From NCBI GenBank assembly GCA_020028535.1, contig JAIBHM010000009.1, positions 1 through 23,198 on the forward strand: a stretch of DNA of 23,198 bases, in the 5' to 3' direction. This DNA is from Armatimonadota bacterium (GTDB lineage: Bacteria > Sysuimicrobiota > Sysuimicrobiia > Sysuimicrobiales > Kaftiobacteriaceae). Made by a program: the position numbers and the translations under genes. The first letter of the stretch is position 1; every line of letters starts with the position of its first letter. Positions 7,574-15,169 of the stretch are shown here, one piece after another. Under the pieces are notes generated by a model, which saw only the letters and a list, made by a program, of their open reading frames with translations, ran no database searches and was not told where the DNA came from.

Positions 7574-8422
7574 ATGCCTGACGCAGTCTCGGTCTTCGGC
7601 CTTGGGCTGATGGGCCGGCCGATCGCGCGCACGCTCGCCGGCAAGGGGGTCCACGTCACGGGCTGGAACCGCTCACCGCTCGCAGCAGACCTGACCCGGG
7701 GCATTCCGATGGCCGCCTCTCTCGAGGCTGCGGCAAGGTCCGAAATCTGCCTGCTGATCCTCGCGGACTCGGACGCGGTGGACGCGGTGCTCGGGCAGGT
7801 GCAGCGCCAGCTCCGGGCAGGTCAGATCGTGCTCGACATGGGGACCTCGGATCCTGCGCGCTCGAAATCACACGCCGCACGACTCGCCGCCAGAAGCGTC
7901 GGCTGGGTGGATGCGCCGGTGTCCGGAGGGCCTGAGGGCGCGGCCGCCGGATCCCTGGCGATCATGGCCGGCGGCACGAAAGACCACGTCGCGCGGGTCA
8001 AGCCGGTCCTTGATGCTCTCGGTGGCAACGTGGTCCACCTGGGCGGGCCGGGGGCCGGCCACATCGCGAAGATCATCAACCAGCTGATCGTGGGCCTGGC
8101 GATTGAGGCGGTGGCAGAAGCTCTGGTGCTTGCGGAACGCAGCGGGCTTGATCCCGGATTGGTTCAACAGGCATTGCGCGGTGGGTTTGCCGACTCGAAG
8201 GTGATGCAAATTCACGGCGCCAGGATGATCAAGCGGGACTACACACCCGGGGGCAAGGTGAGGACACAACTGAAAGATCTTCGCATGGCCCTGCGCCTCG
8301 CGGAGGCGGCCCGGCTCACCCTCCCCCACCTGGAGAGCGTCGCATCACGATATCAGCAGCTCGTCGATCAGGGCCACGCTGACCTTGATCACTCCGCGCT
8401 GCACACGCTGCTCACGAGGTGA
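7574..8422 (+). CDS. NAD(P)-dependent beta-hydroxyacid dehydrogenase (3-hydroxyisobutyrate dehydrogenase / tartronate semialdehyde reductase family)
   Basis: A 282-residue cytoplasmic oxidoreductase. The N-terminal Rossmann motif is FGLGLMG (residues 8-14). The substrate-binding signature DAPVSGGPEGA starts at 113. The catalytic lysine is Lys166 in GAGHIAKIINQL, with Asn169 nearby, and the conserved KDLRMAL lies at 234-240. Length is standard. ATG 7574 has TGAGGAG about 8 bases upstream. It is divergent from ilvD across 66 bases, so shared control is possible. Family members act on 3-hydroxyisobutyrate, tartronate semialdehyde, 6-phosphogluconate-like acids or succinic semialdehyde; the exact substrate cannot be assigned here. 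Proximity to ilvD could hint at branched-chain metabolism. Confidence 0.9.
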   Translation: MPDAVSVFGLGLMGRPIARTLAGKGVHVTGWNRSPLAADLTRGIPMAASLEAAARSEICLLILADSDAVDAVLGQVQRQLRAGQIVLDMGTSDPARSKSHAARLAARSVGWVDAPVSGGPEGAAAGSLAIMAGGTKDHVARVKPVLDALGGNVVHLGGPGAGHIAKIINQLIVGLAIEAVAEALVLAERSGLDPGLVQQALRGGFADSKVMQIHGARMIKRDYTPGGKVRTQLKDLRMALRLAEAARLTLPHLESVASRYQQLVDQGHADLDHSALHTLLTR

Positions 8423-8494
8423 GCTAATGTTACCCCACCTCAGTCCGGACCGAGTTACGTTCGATGATCCGACTAGGCTGCGGACCGCTGCGTC

Positions 8495-9166
8495 TTAGGT
8501 GATCATCCCGCGCTCGCGCTTTGGCGCTCGAATGCCCAGCCCCTGAGGGATCTTCCATGCGGTAGCGACTGCGAGAAACACCCACAGCGCGTCATACGGG
8601 CTGAGCATGGCGGTGAGCGACGAAAGGAACAGTTGCATGACTTTCGTCGAGAAATATGCGACTCTGGCCGCGCTCTCGGGGCCGAATTGCTTCAGGACGG
8701 TCTGCTGCAAGAAGTAGACGAAGATGAAGTACTTGGCAATGACGATGCCGAAGACGCTGGCCCCTACCGCGATGACTTGCAGAGAACGGCCGCGCCGCCC
8801 GCGCGCGAAAAGGGCGACGCCCGCTCCCACCGCGAGGCCCAATCCCCAAGCCATGAAGCCGATCTCGTAATCAGTCAGCCGTACGATGATTGCCCACAGC
8901 GCGCCGGAGACCACCGCGGCCAGCACACCGCCGACCGTCCCGGAGAGCAGAGACCCCGACGTGATGCGCTGGGCCTCGGCCATGTTCATCATCTCGCCAT
9001 GCACGCTGTCCACGACCCTGCGGCTGTCCATGACATCCATGCCCATGGCCTGCAGTTTGCCGGCGATCGCGGCCTTGTCCATGCCGGCCTTCATCTGCTG
9101 GACTACGAACTGGATGACCTGCTGCGCCTGGTCTGTCTGCGGACCGGCTTTCGCCTCGGTACCCAT
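8495..9166 (-). CDS. Small membrane protein of unknown function
   Basis: A 223-residue protein that I cannot assign to a named family. Residues about 13-58 form predicted helices with the pattern of a short helical-hairpin module (VIQFVVQQMKAGMDKAAIAG, then KLQAMGMDVMDSRRVVDSV), often seen at the cytoplasmic N-terminus of small membrane proteins. It is followed by about four hydrophobic segments (roughly 72-95, 100-118, 128-152 and 192-212) and a basic tail. ATG 9166 has GGGGAG 8 bases upstream. The frame stays open back through the tRNA-Arg gene, but that part translates tRNA and terminator sequence and is not coding. The gene converges on the dehydrogenase gene with 72 bases between stops. 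Confidence 0.75.
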   Translation of the reverse strand: MGTEAKAGPQTDQAQQVIQFVVQQMKAGMDKAAIAGKLQAMGMDVMDSRRVVDSVHGEMMNMAEAQRITSGSLLSGTVGGVLAAVVSGALWAIIVRLTDYEIGFMAWGLGLAVGAGVALFARGRRGRSLQVIAVGASVFGIVIAKYFIFVYFLQQTVLKQFGPESAARVAYFSTKVMQLFLSSLTAMLSPYDALWVFLAVATAWKIPQGLGIRAPKRERGMIT

Positions 9167-9264
9167 CAGCCGTCTCCCCTCGCCCCCGAAGTAACATGCA
9201 CTGCCATCGGGTTGTGTGCCCGCAGCCGCCTGGAAACAGGCCCCTGGAAGCGAGCCCGTGTAAA

Positions 9265-9288
9265 CAAAAAAGGCTCCTTTCGGAGCCC
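9265..9288 (-). terminator. Rho-independent terminator of tRNA-Arg
   Basis: On the minus strand, GGCTCC-GAAA-GGAGCC (9287-9272) is followed at once by TTTTTTG. This is a textbook intrinsic terminator with a GNRA tetraloop, 10 bases downstream of the tRNA CCA end. It separates the tRNA from the membrane protein gene. Confidence 0.9.
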
Positions 9289-9297
9289 CGAGAGACC

Positions 9298-9373
9298 TGG
9301 CGCGCCTGGAGGGAATTGAACCCCCGCCCCGCTCGTTAGAAGCGAGCCGCTCTATCCACTGAGCTACAGGCGC
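9298..9373 (-). tRNA. tRNA-Arg (anticodon TCT)
   Basis: The minus strand folds as a complete cloverleaf. The acceptor GCGCCTG pairs with CAGGCGC, and the D arm is GCTC-AGTGGATA-GAGC. The anticodon stem is GCTCG/CGAGC around the loop CTTCTAA (anticodon TCT, reading AGA and by wobble AGG). A 5-base variable loop and the T arm GGGGG-TTCAATT-CCCTC follow. The discriminator is G and CCA is encoded (9298-9300). Confidence 0.97.
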
Positions 9374-9386
9374 GTAGCCAGCAATC

Positions 9387-9397
9387 ATCTTATCATA
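9387..9397 (-). promoter_or_regulatory. Candidate -10 element for tRNA-Arg
   Basis: On the minus strand, TATGAT (9397-9392) and the overlapping TAAGAT (9392-9387) lie 13-18 bases upstream of the mature tRNA 5' end. No convincing -35 hexamer was found at the right spacing in the very GC-rich DNA upstream, so confidence is low. Confidence 0.35.
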
Positions 9398-9444
9398 CCC
9401 GTCCGCGCGGGCCGGCCCCGGTCTTCTTCCGCAATCAGGGGGGC

Positions 9445-11028
9445 ATGAGGTGGTTACCTCGGTCCACTATGCGGATGGAAGCTGTCCGACCCATGGTCTT
9501 CAGACCGGTCGCGCTCCTGGGGAGCTGGCGCCGCGACCGCGGTGGAATTGTCACCCTCGCGCTTGGAGTCTACACTCTCATCTTCCTGCTCTGGATGGTG
9601 GCGGGATGGGGCGGAGAAACCCGTCGGACGGCCATCAGCGATCTCGCCTTCCTCCCCTCCGGCCTTGCCGCCGCGCTCATGGCCTTACGGGCGAGCAGAC
9701 ATGTGCTCAGTATCCGCAGCCGCCGGGCATGGGTGCTCCTCACTGCCGCCTTCTTGAGCTGGTGGGTCGGCGATGTGGTGTGGACGTACTATGAGCTTGT
9801 CCTCGGGGAAGCGCCTTTTCCATCCATCGCCGATGCCGGCTACTTGCTCTTCTATTTACTCGTCCTCGCCGGGCTGATCACTTTTCCCATCGCTCCGCAG
9901 AGCCGGATCGAAAGATCGAAATTCTGGCTTGATGCGATCACCGTCCTGCTGGGAGGGTGGATGGTCATCTGGTACTTCGTCCTCGGCCCCACCGCTGTGG
10001 AGCAAGACAGCGCGGCCCTGCTCACCGTGCTCTCGGCGGCGTATCCCATCGGCGATCTGGTGCTCATCTTTGGCATCGCGGCGATTCTACTCCGCACCGG
10101 TGAAGAAGGACACCGGGGAACGCTGGGTCTGCTCGCGGCCGGCGCCGTATCGTTCCTCATCGCCGATGTGGCGTTCGGATATCTCTCGCTGCAGGAGTCG
10201 TACTCGGGCGGAGATTGGCCCGACGCCTTCTGGATGGTCGCGCAGCTGCTCTTCGTCGCCGGCGCACAGTACCAGTCCTGGCAAGCGTCGCGGGAGGAAG
10301 TCCGGGACCCCGACCAGGTGATAGAGATCCATCCACTGAGCCCGATTCCGTTCGCCGCTGTGGCGCTAGGATACGTGATGCTCATCGTGGCCGGTCACTC
10401 CGCTCCCATCTATCCGCTCGGTGGCCTGATCACGGGCGCCATCGCCGTCACCGCCGTTGTCGTCGCGCGCCAGCTCATGCTCATGAACGAGAACGTCAGG
10501 CTCCTCGGCGACCTCCGCTCGCTCGTGCGCAGCGACGGCTTGACCGGCCTGGCCACGCGGCGCTACTTCTTTGAGCTTGCCTACCGGGAGTTCTCGCGGG
10601 CCAGGCGATACAACCGTCCCCTCGCCGCGTTGATGGTGGACATCGATCACTTCAAGCCGATCAACGACCAGTTCGGCCACGGTGCCGGGGACGATGTCCT
10701 GCGCATGGTGGCGGCCCAGATCCGGGAGGGACTCCGCGAGGCCGATCTTGCCGGCCGGTACGGCGGTGAAGAAGTCGTCGTCCTGCTTCCGGAGACCCCT
10801 GAGGAGGCCGCGGTAGCCGCCGCGGAACGCCTGAGGCGGCGCGTGGCCCAGGCGTCGGTGGACACCGCAGGGCACCGCATTTCGGTAACGATCTCGCTTG
10901 GTGTGGCCTCGGCCGACGGGTGCGCCGACCTCGGCGGGATGCTGCGGCACGCCGATAATGCCCTTTACCGCGCCAAGGAGGCCGGCCGCAACTGCGTCCG
11001 CCGGTACGGCCAGGACAACAAGAAATAA
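9445..11028 (+). CDS. Polytopic membrane diguanylate cyclase (GGDEF domain)
   Basis: A 527-residue protein expected to make cyclic di-GMP from two GTP. Residues about 33-345 contain eight to ten hydrophobic segments, a putative membrane sensor that I cannot assign to a named MASE family. The GGDEF domain spans about 360-522. It begins SDGLTGLATRRYFFEL, with metal-binding Asp399 and Asp401 in VDIDHFKPIND. The signature is GGEEV at 440-444, with Val in the usual Phe place. The product-inhibition I-site motif RxxD (Arg431, Asp434) lies the canonical five residues before it. The domain ends with LRHADNALYRAKEAGRNCV. The start is uncertain: ATG 9445 has only a G-rich stretch immediately upstream; in-frame ATGs at 9469 and 9493 are possible. 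No EAL domain is present, so activity is probably synthesis only. Confidence 0.9.
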   Translation: MRWLPRSTMRMEAVRPMVFRPVALLGSWRRDRGGIVTLALGVYTLIFLLWMVAGWGGETRRTAISDLAFLPSGLAAALMALRASRHVLSIRSRRAWVLLTAAFLSWWVGDVVWTYYELVLGEAPFPSIADAGYLLFYLLVLAGLITFPIAPQSRIERSKFWLDAITVLLGGWMVIWYFVLGPTAVEQDSAALLTVLSAAYPIGDLVLIFGIAAILLRTGEEGHRGTLGLLAAGAVSFLIADVAFGYLSLQESYSGGDWPDAFWMVAQLLFVAGAQYQSWQASREEVRDPDQVIEIHPLSPIPFAAVALGYVMLIVAGHSAPIYPLGGLITGAIAVTAVVVARQLMLMNENVRLLGDLRSLVRSDGLTGLATRRYFFELAYREFSRARRYNRPLAALMVDIDHFKPINDQFGHGAGDDVLRMVAAQIREGLREADLAGRYGGEEVVVLLPETPEEAAVAAAERLRRRVAQASVDTAGHRISVTISLGVASADGCADLGGMLRHADNALYRAKEAGRNCVRRYGQDNKK

Positions 11029-11030
11029 GA

Positions 11031-11056
11031 GGAGGGGGATCGCTCCCCCTCCTTCT
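11031..11056. terminator. Bidirectional terminator between convergent genes
   Basis: GGAGGGGGA (11031-11039) pairs perfectly with TCCCCCTCC (11044-11052) around a TCGC loop. The plus strand continues TTCTCCC, and the minus strand continues TCTTATTTCTTG. It lies just after the diguanylate cyclase stop and just beyond the stop of the convergent secreted protein gene. The stem is strong but the T tracts are weak. Confidence 0.7.
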
Positions 11057-11089
11057 CCCTGGATCCCGCGCCGGGCGCGGGCCGTGCCG

Positions 11090-12070
11090 TTAGAATTCGA
11101 GGCGCAGGGTCGGAATGACCTCGATGAAGAGGTTCGATCCGATTCCGCAACTTTCGCCCGCCGGGCACACCACGATCGTGCCGAACGTCTCAGGCTGAGG
11201 CTGCGTGATCACGAAGACCCGGCCATGTCCGCCGATCAGAACGTGCGCATGGGTCGCGCCGCTGAACTCGATGCGGCGCCCCAGCTCAACTGACTCCGGT
11301 TCCACGAAGCCGACGATGACGGCGTCGGTCGTCGGGCCCGTAGTAAACACGACCAGGTCATGATCACCCCGGGAGGCCGATTCCAGCCGGGCGTTGGCTT
11401 CAGCCAGCGTCATCGTCCGCCCGTTGATGTTCACGAGCGCCGTGCCGATGGGCTGACCCGCGGCGGGAAGCTTGGCAACCGCGAAGACACGGCCTGTAAT
11501 CCCGGATTGCAGCCGGACGTGCGTAATCCCGGTCATTCCGGCCAGGTCGGCCGAAGTGGGCTCGTTCAGCCGGGTCACGGCGACAATCCTGCGGCTCCCG
11601 GTCTCGTCTGAGACCATCAAGAACGTGTGCGCACCAAATTCAGCCTGGGCCGAAGCGGACAGCATCATATTCGCACCGAGGGCGGCGGACACTTCATTGA
11701 TGCGGCCCTGGGCGCATGCCTGTTCTAGCCGCGCCACCACTTCTGCGAGCGTCATCGTCCCGCCCTGAACCCGCAGGACCGTTCCAGAAATGGGTTGGCC
11801 GGAGTCCGATAGACGCTCGACCGCGAACACGTAGCCGCGATTGCACACGCGGATATCGACGAAGTTTACATTCGCCATATCAGCGGTGACGGCGCCGCTC
11901 GGCGCGAGGAACGTCACAGCGTCGCCGGTCGTGAACGGGTTCCCGACGAACAGAATGACCGTTGACCCGGACGTCGCCTGCGGCAGTTCCCGTCCCGGCG
12001 TCTGCGCCAGCGCGGGCGCTGACAGCGTGGCCGCGAGTACCAGCACTATCAGAAGCACTTTCAGACGCAT
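11090..12070 (-). CDS. Secreted protein of unknown function with internal duplication
   Basis: A 326-residue exported protein I do not recognise. Residues 1-23 (MRLKVLLIVLVLAATLSAPA, then LAQ) are a clear signal peptide with an AxA-type site. Two segments align with each other: residues 79-116 contain VFAVERLSDSGQPISGT, a G-TMTLAE core and ARLE; residues 193-230 contain VFAVAKLPAAGQPIGTA, TMTLAE and ARLE. A third partial copy (HGRVFVITQPQPETFG) lies near 282-297. The pattern suggests beta-rich repeat units in an extracytoplasmic protein. Cys76 and Cys119 may pair, as may Cys302 and Cys308. No catalytic motif was seen. ATG 12070 has GGAGG 7 bases upstream and starts the signal peptide; an ATG nine codons earlier is less likely. 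A 10-base tandem repeat lies in the DNA just upstream of the start. Confidence 0.75.
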   Translation of the reverse strand: MRLKVLLIVLVLAATLSAPALAQTPGRELPQATSGSTVILFVGNPFTTGDAVTFLAPSGAVTADMANVNFVDIRVCNRGYVFAVERLSDSGQPISGTVLRVQGGTMTLAEVVARLEQACAQGRINEVSAALGANMMLSASAQAEFGAHTFLMVSDETGSRRIVAVTRLNEPTSADLAGMTGITHVRLQSGITGRVFAVAKLPAAGQPIGTALVNINGRTMTLAEANARLESASRGDHDLVVFTTGPTTDAVIVGFVEPESVELGRRIEFSGATHAHVLIGGHGRVFVITQPQPETFGTIVVCPAGESCGIGSNLFIEVIPTLRLEF

Positions 12071-12088
12071 TGCTTCACCTCCAACAAG

Positions 12089-12108
12089 AGTCTTCACTAG
12101 TCTTCACT
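12089..12108. repeat. 10-base tandem direct repeat upstream of the secreted protein gene
   Basis: AGTCTTCACT occurs twice in direct succession (12089-12098 and 12099-12108). The repeat ends 19 bases upstream of the start codon at 12070 and lies beyond its ribosome binding site. A period of 10 bases is about one helical turn, which would suit protein binding on one DNA face, but a simple duplication is also possible. Confidence 0.45.
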
Positions 12109-12184
12109 TATGCCTTTCCCACTCATCCGCCGGCAAAACGCGGGCGGAAAAATTCGTGGGATCAGACATTTCTGGATGAAACCT

Positions 12185-12201
12185 GAATCTGAATCAGATT
12201 C
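12185..12201. repeat. Perfect 8-base inverted repeat, AT-richer than its surroundings
   Basis: GAATCTGA-A-TCAGATTC is a perfect palindrome with a one-base centre. It lies 25 bases after the stop of the second VWA gene and about 115 bases upstream of the secreted protein gene, both on the minus strand. It could be a regulator binding site or a weak terminator; on the minus strand it is followed only by AGGTTTC, which is poor for termination. Confidence 0.4.
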
Positions 12202-12225
12202 CGAACTGCGAAGGTTGACGCGCGG

Positions 12226-13203
12226 TTACGCGATGCGGTGAACGACGAACAGGGACGAGATGAGCGCACCGACCAGCAAGACTGCGGCCACACCCGCGCC
12301 CAGGGCGCTCACTTCGGTCGGACGCGATTCCCACCCGATGATACGGCTGAGGCGGCGATACACCTGCCGGAGTTCCATGACCGAGCGGGCGTGGTAATAC
12401 GACCCGCCGCCGATCTCCGCCATCTCGGTCAACGTCTCCTCGTCGAGGCGCACCCAGATACTGCGCCCGCCGAGGTTCAGGAACGTGCCTTCAGGCGTCC
12501 CGATCCCCACTGTGTACACTTTGGCCTGCTGGTCGCGGGCGATGCGCGCCGCGTCTTGCGGGACGACGCCGCGATTGCTCTGCCCGTCGGAGAGCAGCAC
12601 GATGGTGCCCGGAATGACCGGGGGCTTCGGTGGTGGCGGCGTGGACATGAGGTCGGCGGGGCGCTCCCGGCCGGGCAGGGCATACACTGCTTCCACCAGT
12701 CCGTCGCCGATGGCGGTGGCGTACTCGGTCGTCAACAGCCTGATCGCCTCGATTACCCGGGCGCGGTCTGCGGTGGCCGGAACGATGAGCTGCGCGTAAC
12801 TGCTGAAGGTCACCAGCCCCACTTTCAGGCCGCGGGGAAGCGATGCCACAAACTCCTCTGCCGCCGTCTTGGCAGCTTCCATCCGATTTGGCGGCATGTC
12901 GTCGGCCAGCATGCTGCGGCTGACGTCAATCGAGAGGATGATCGTATTCTGGTTGCTGGGGACCGGCATCGGCGCGACGGGACGGGCGAGGGTGATGATG
13001 ACGGCCAGCATCGCGAAGCCCACAAACCCAGCCGGGAGATGGCGGCGCCACGTACGGGCCTGACGGGCAGCCTGCGCGAGCACCGCGACCTGCGTATAAC
13101 GCACGGCATACCTCGGCGGCCGGCGCAGCACCCAGAGATACAGCGCCGCAAACGCGGGCAGCAGCAGGAGGCCGAGCAGCATCGCCGGCCATTGGAAGGT
13201 CAT
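12226..13203 (-). CDS. VWA-domain membrane protein (BatA/BatB-like), second of a tandem pair
   Basis: A 325-residue membrane protein with a Bat-type layout. The N-terminal membrane segment (about 5-27) is followed by a second near 57-74, a von Willebrand A domain (about 86-280), and a C-terminal membrane segment (about 298-320). The MIDAS metal site is intact: Asp93, Ser95 and Ser97 in DVSRSM, Thr163 in YATAIGDG and Asp206 in LLSDG. A Pro-rich insert (STPPPPKPPVIPG) sits at about 187-199. It starts 4 bases after the stop of the other VWA gene, so the two are likely translationally coupled. They are paralogs with matching residue numbering through the first two-thirds. In known operons such proteins work with MoxR ATPases; the exact role here is unknown. 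Confidence 0.88.
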   Translation of the reverse strand: MTFQWPAMLLGLLLLPAFAALYLWVLRRPPRYAVRYTQVAVLAQAARQARTWRRHLPAGFVGFAMLAVIITLARPVAPMPVPSNQNTIILSIDVSRSMLADDMPPNRMEAAKTAAEEFVASLPRGLKVGLVTFSSYAQLIVPATADRARVIEAIRLLTTEYATAIGDGLVEAVYALPGRERPADLMSTPPPPKPPVIPGTIVLLSDGQSNRGVVPQDAARIARDQQAKVYTVGIGTPEGTFLNLGGRSIWVRLDEETLTEMAEIGGGSYYHARSVMELRQVYRRLSRIIGWESRPTEVSALGAGVAAVLLVGALISSLFVVHRIA

Positions 13204-13207
13204 GAGT

Positions 13208-14239
13208 CTACGGCACCCTCCGGAACCACATCATCGAGAAGAGTGCGCCCACCAACATAAAGATACCCGCAACGCCGGCCAGGAAGGACGTCACTTCCGT
13301 GCGGCGGCGCTCCCATCCGATCGACCGCCCCAACTGCCGGTAGACCTTGCGCAGCTCATCCTGCTGCGAGACCTCGAAGTACCGGCCGCCTGTCGACTGC
13401 GCCATCTGCTGTAGCAGTGCCGGGTCAAACGGGACGAGAACGAGCTGGTTGTCCACCGTCATCACGCTGCCGTTGACCGTCCCGACGCCGACGCCGTAGA
13501 CCTTGACCTTGCCGTCCACCGCCAGTGAAATCGCCAAGTTCGGGTTGACGCCGAGGTTGCTGACGCCGTCGGAGATGATGACAATGGCGGCCGGCGGCAG
13601 GTCCACGGGCTTCTGATCCGCCGGGGGCTGGGCCTGAGGCGGTGTAAGGGGTATTTGCTGGGGATTGGGCTGGATGTTCAGGCGTTCGCCGAGCAGCGCT
13701 TTGCGGCCAGGTAGCACCCGCAGTGATTCGATGATCGCCGAGCCAACGCCCGTCGCCTGCTGGACCTTGAGACCCGCGATGGCCTCACGCATCACCTGGC
13801 GCTCGGTCGTCGGGGGAACGAGGACCTGCGCATAATCACTGAACGCGATCAGCCCAACTTTCGCCGACGCCGGCATGGCCCGCAGCAGATCGAGAGCGGC
13901 GGCCTGCGCCGCTTTCAGGCGGTTCGGCTGCACGTCCTCGCCGATCATACTCTTGCTGACGTCGATGGCGATGATCAACGCGGCACGGTTGACGGGAAGC
14001 GGGATCGCGGCGATCGGCCGCGCCATCGCAAACGTCAGGAACGCCACTGCGGCCAGGTAGAACGCGACGGGGACGTGGCGGCGTGAGGCGGACGGTCTCG
14101 ACCACAGCACGCCCAGCAGGTGTGGATCTGCCAGCACTGCCTCACGCTTGCCCGCGCGACGGACCAGGCGCATGTAGCCCCACAGCAGAAGTGGGGGGGC
14201 CGCCAGGGCCCACAGCATTACCGGCCAGCCAAATTCCAC
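13208..14239 (-). CDS. VWA-domain membrane protein (BatA-like), first of a tandem pair
   Basis: A 343-residue membrane protein with the same layout as its downstream paralog: membrane segments near residues 5-25 and 57-75, a VWA domain, and a C-terminal membrane segment (about 316-338). The MIDAS residues are Asp93, Ser95 and Ser97 in DVSKSM, Thr163 in QQATGVGSA and Asp224 in IISDG. A longer Pro/Gln-rich insert (about 188-213) interrupts the VWA domain before the Asp224 strand. GTG 14239 overlaps the end of the DUF58 gene by 22 bases and has GGAGG 9 bases upstream. Position after MoxR and DUF58 is the usual order for this module. Confidence 0.88.
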   Translation of the reverse strand: MEFGWPVMLWALAAPPLLLWGYMRLVRRAGKREAVLADPHLLGVLWSRPSASRRHVPVAFYLAAVAFLTFAMARPIAAIPLPVNRAALIIAIDVSKSMIGEDVQPNRLKAAQAAALDLLRAMPASAKVGLIAFSDYAQVLVPPTTERQVMREAIAGLKVQQATGVGSAIIESLRVLPGRKALLGERLNIQPNPQQIPLTPPQAQPPADQKPVDLPPAAIVIISDGVSNLGVNPNLAISLAVDGKVKVYGVGVGTVNGSVMTVDNQLVLVPFDPALLQQMAQSTGGRYFEVSQQDELRKVYRQLGRSIGWERRRTEVTSFLAGVAGIFMLVGALFSMMWFRRVP

Positions 14240-15117
14240 CGGCCCTTCCTCCGTCGATATTGAATGAACCGCACCAGGGGCTCCACCAGTGGTTCGGCCG
14301 TGGAGAGCTCGAGCACGTCGATTCTGCTGGTCCGCAAGGCTGTCTGCACGCGTGAACGCTGCCGGTCCGTGAGCTCCCGATATGCCTTTCGTAGGGCGGG
14401 ATCAGAAGTGTCGACCCACAACTGCTCCCCGGTCTCCGGGTCTCGTACAAACAGGCCGCCGACGTCGGGTAGTTCCCGCTCCGCCGGATCCTGGATCCAC
14501 ACGGCGATGACGTCGTGCCGGCGCGAGAGTTCGCGCACGACCGGCTCCCACCCTTCGGGTCCGAGAAAATCCGAAATGACGAACACGAGGCTGCGCCGGC
14601 GCAGCAGGCGGACCAGGTGCCGCAGACTGCTGCCCAGATCCGGGCCTCCGGACGCGGCGTCCCGGCTCGCCGCCTGCTCGAGGACGTGGATGATCCGCAG
14701 GGCATGCGTGCGGCCGCCGCGGGGCGGCACGAACGCCTCACGGCCTGGAAACCCCATCAAACCGACCTTGTCGCCGTGGCGGGTGACGATGTAAGCGGCC
14801 ACCCCGGCGAACTCGATGGCGCTGTCGCGCTTGAGTTGCCGGCGCGTGCCGAAGCGCATCGACGGCGAGAGGTCGACCAACAGCCAGGCGGTCAATTCCC
14901 GCTCCTCGAGATACTGGCGGACGAAGATGCGGTTCATGCGCGCGGTGACGTTCCAGTCGATGCGGCGGATCTCATCTCCAGGCTGGTACTCGCGGACTTC
15001 GGCGAGGTCGAGGCTCGGACCGTAGAAGACACCGGTGTAATCGCCGAAGAAATACCCGTCCAGTCGCCGCACGATCTTGAACTGGAGCCGCCTGAGTACG
15101 CGCTCAGGTGTTTCCAC
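14218..15117 (-). CDS. DUF58 domain protein of the MoxR/VWA module
   Basis: A 299-residue soluble protein. The DUF58 signature REYQPGDEIRRIDWNVTAR is at residues 42-60. It is followed by a VWA-like fold with VDLSPSM (81-87) and a later strand VFVISDF. No membrane segment was seen, unlike larger DUF58 proteins. It begins 52 bases after the MoxR gene stop. GTG 15117 has only a weak GAGAG site about 11 bases upstream, so the start is moderately certain, but the protein begins close to where the family normally does. DUF58 proteins are thought to act with the MoxR ATPase and VWA partners; no biochemical activity is established. Confidence 0.9.
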   Translation of the reverse strand: METPERVLRRLQFKIVRRLDGYFFGDYTGVFYGPSLDLAEVREYQPGDEIRRIDWNVTARMNRIFVRQYLEERELTAWLLVDLSPSMRFGTRRQLKRDSAIEFAGVAAYIVTRHGDKVGLMGFPGREAFVPPRGGRTHALRIIHVLEQAASRDAASGGPDLGSSLRHLVRLLRRRSLVFVISDFLGPEGWEPVVRELSRRHDVIAVWIQDPAERELPDVGGLFVRDPETGEQLWVDTSDPALRKAYRELTDRQRSRVQTALRTSRIDVLELSTAEPLVEPLVRFIQYRRRKGRWNLAGR

Positions 15118-15169
15118 TTAATCAGCTCTCAAAGCGACACCGGCGTCGGCGCTCTGTCCACGCGAGACA

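Noticed and set aside
9167..9388. N-terminal extension of the small membrane protein
   Set aside because: The extension is the translated tRNA-Arg gene and its terminator; ATG 9166 has a good ribosome binding site.
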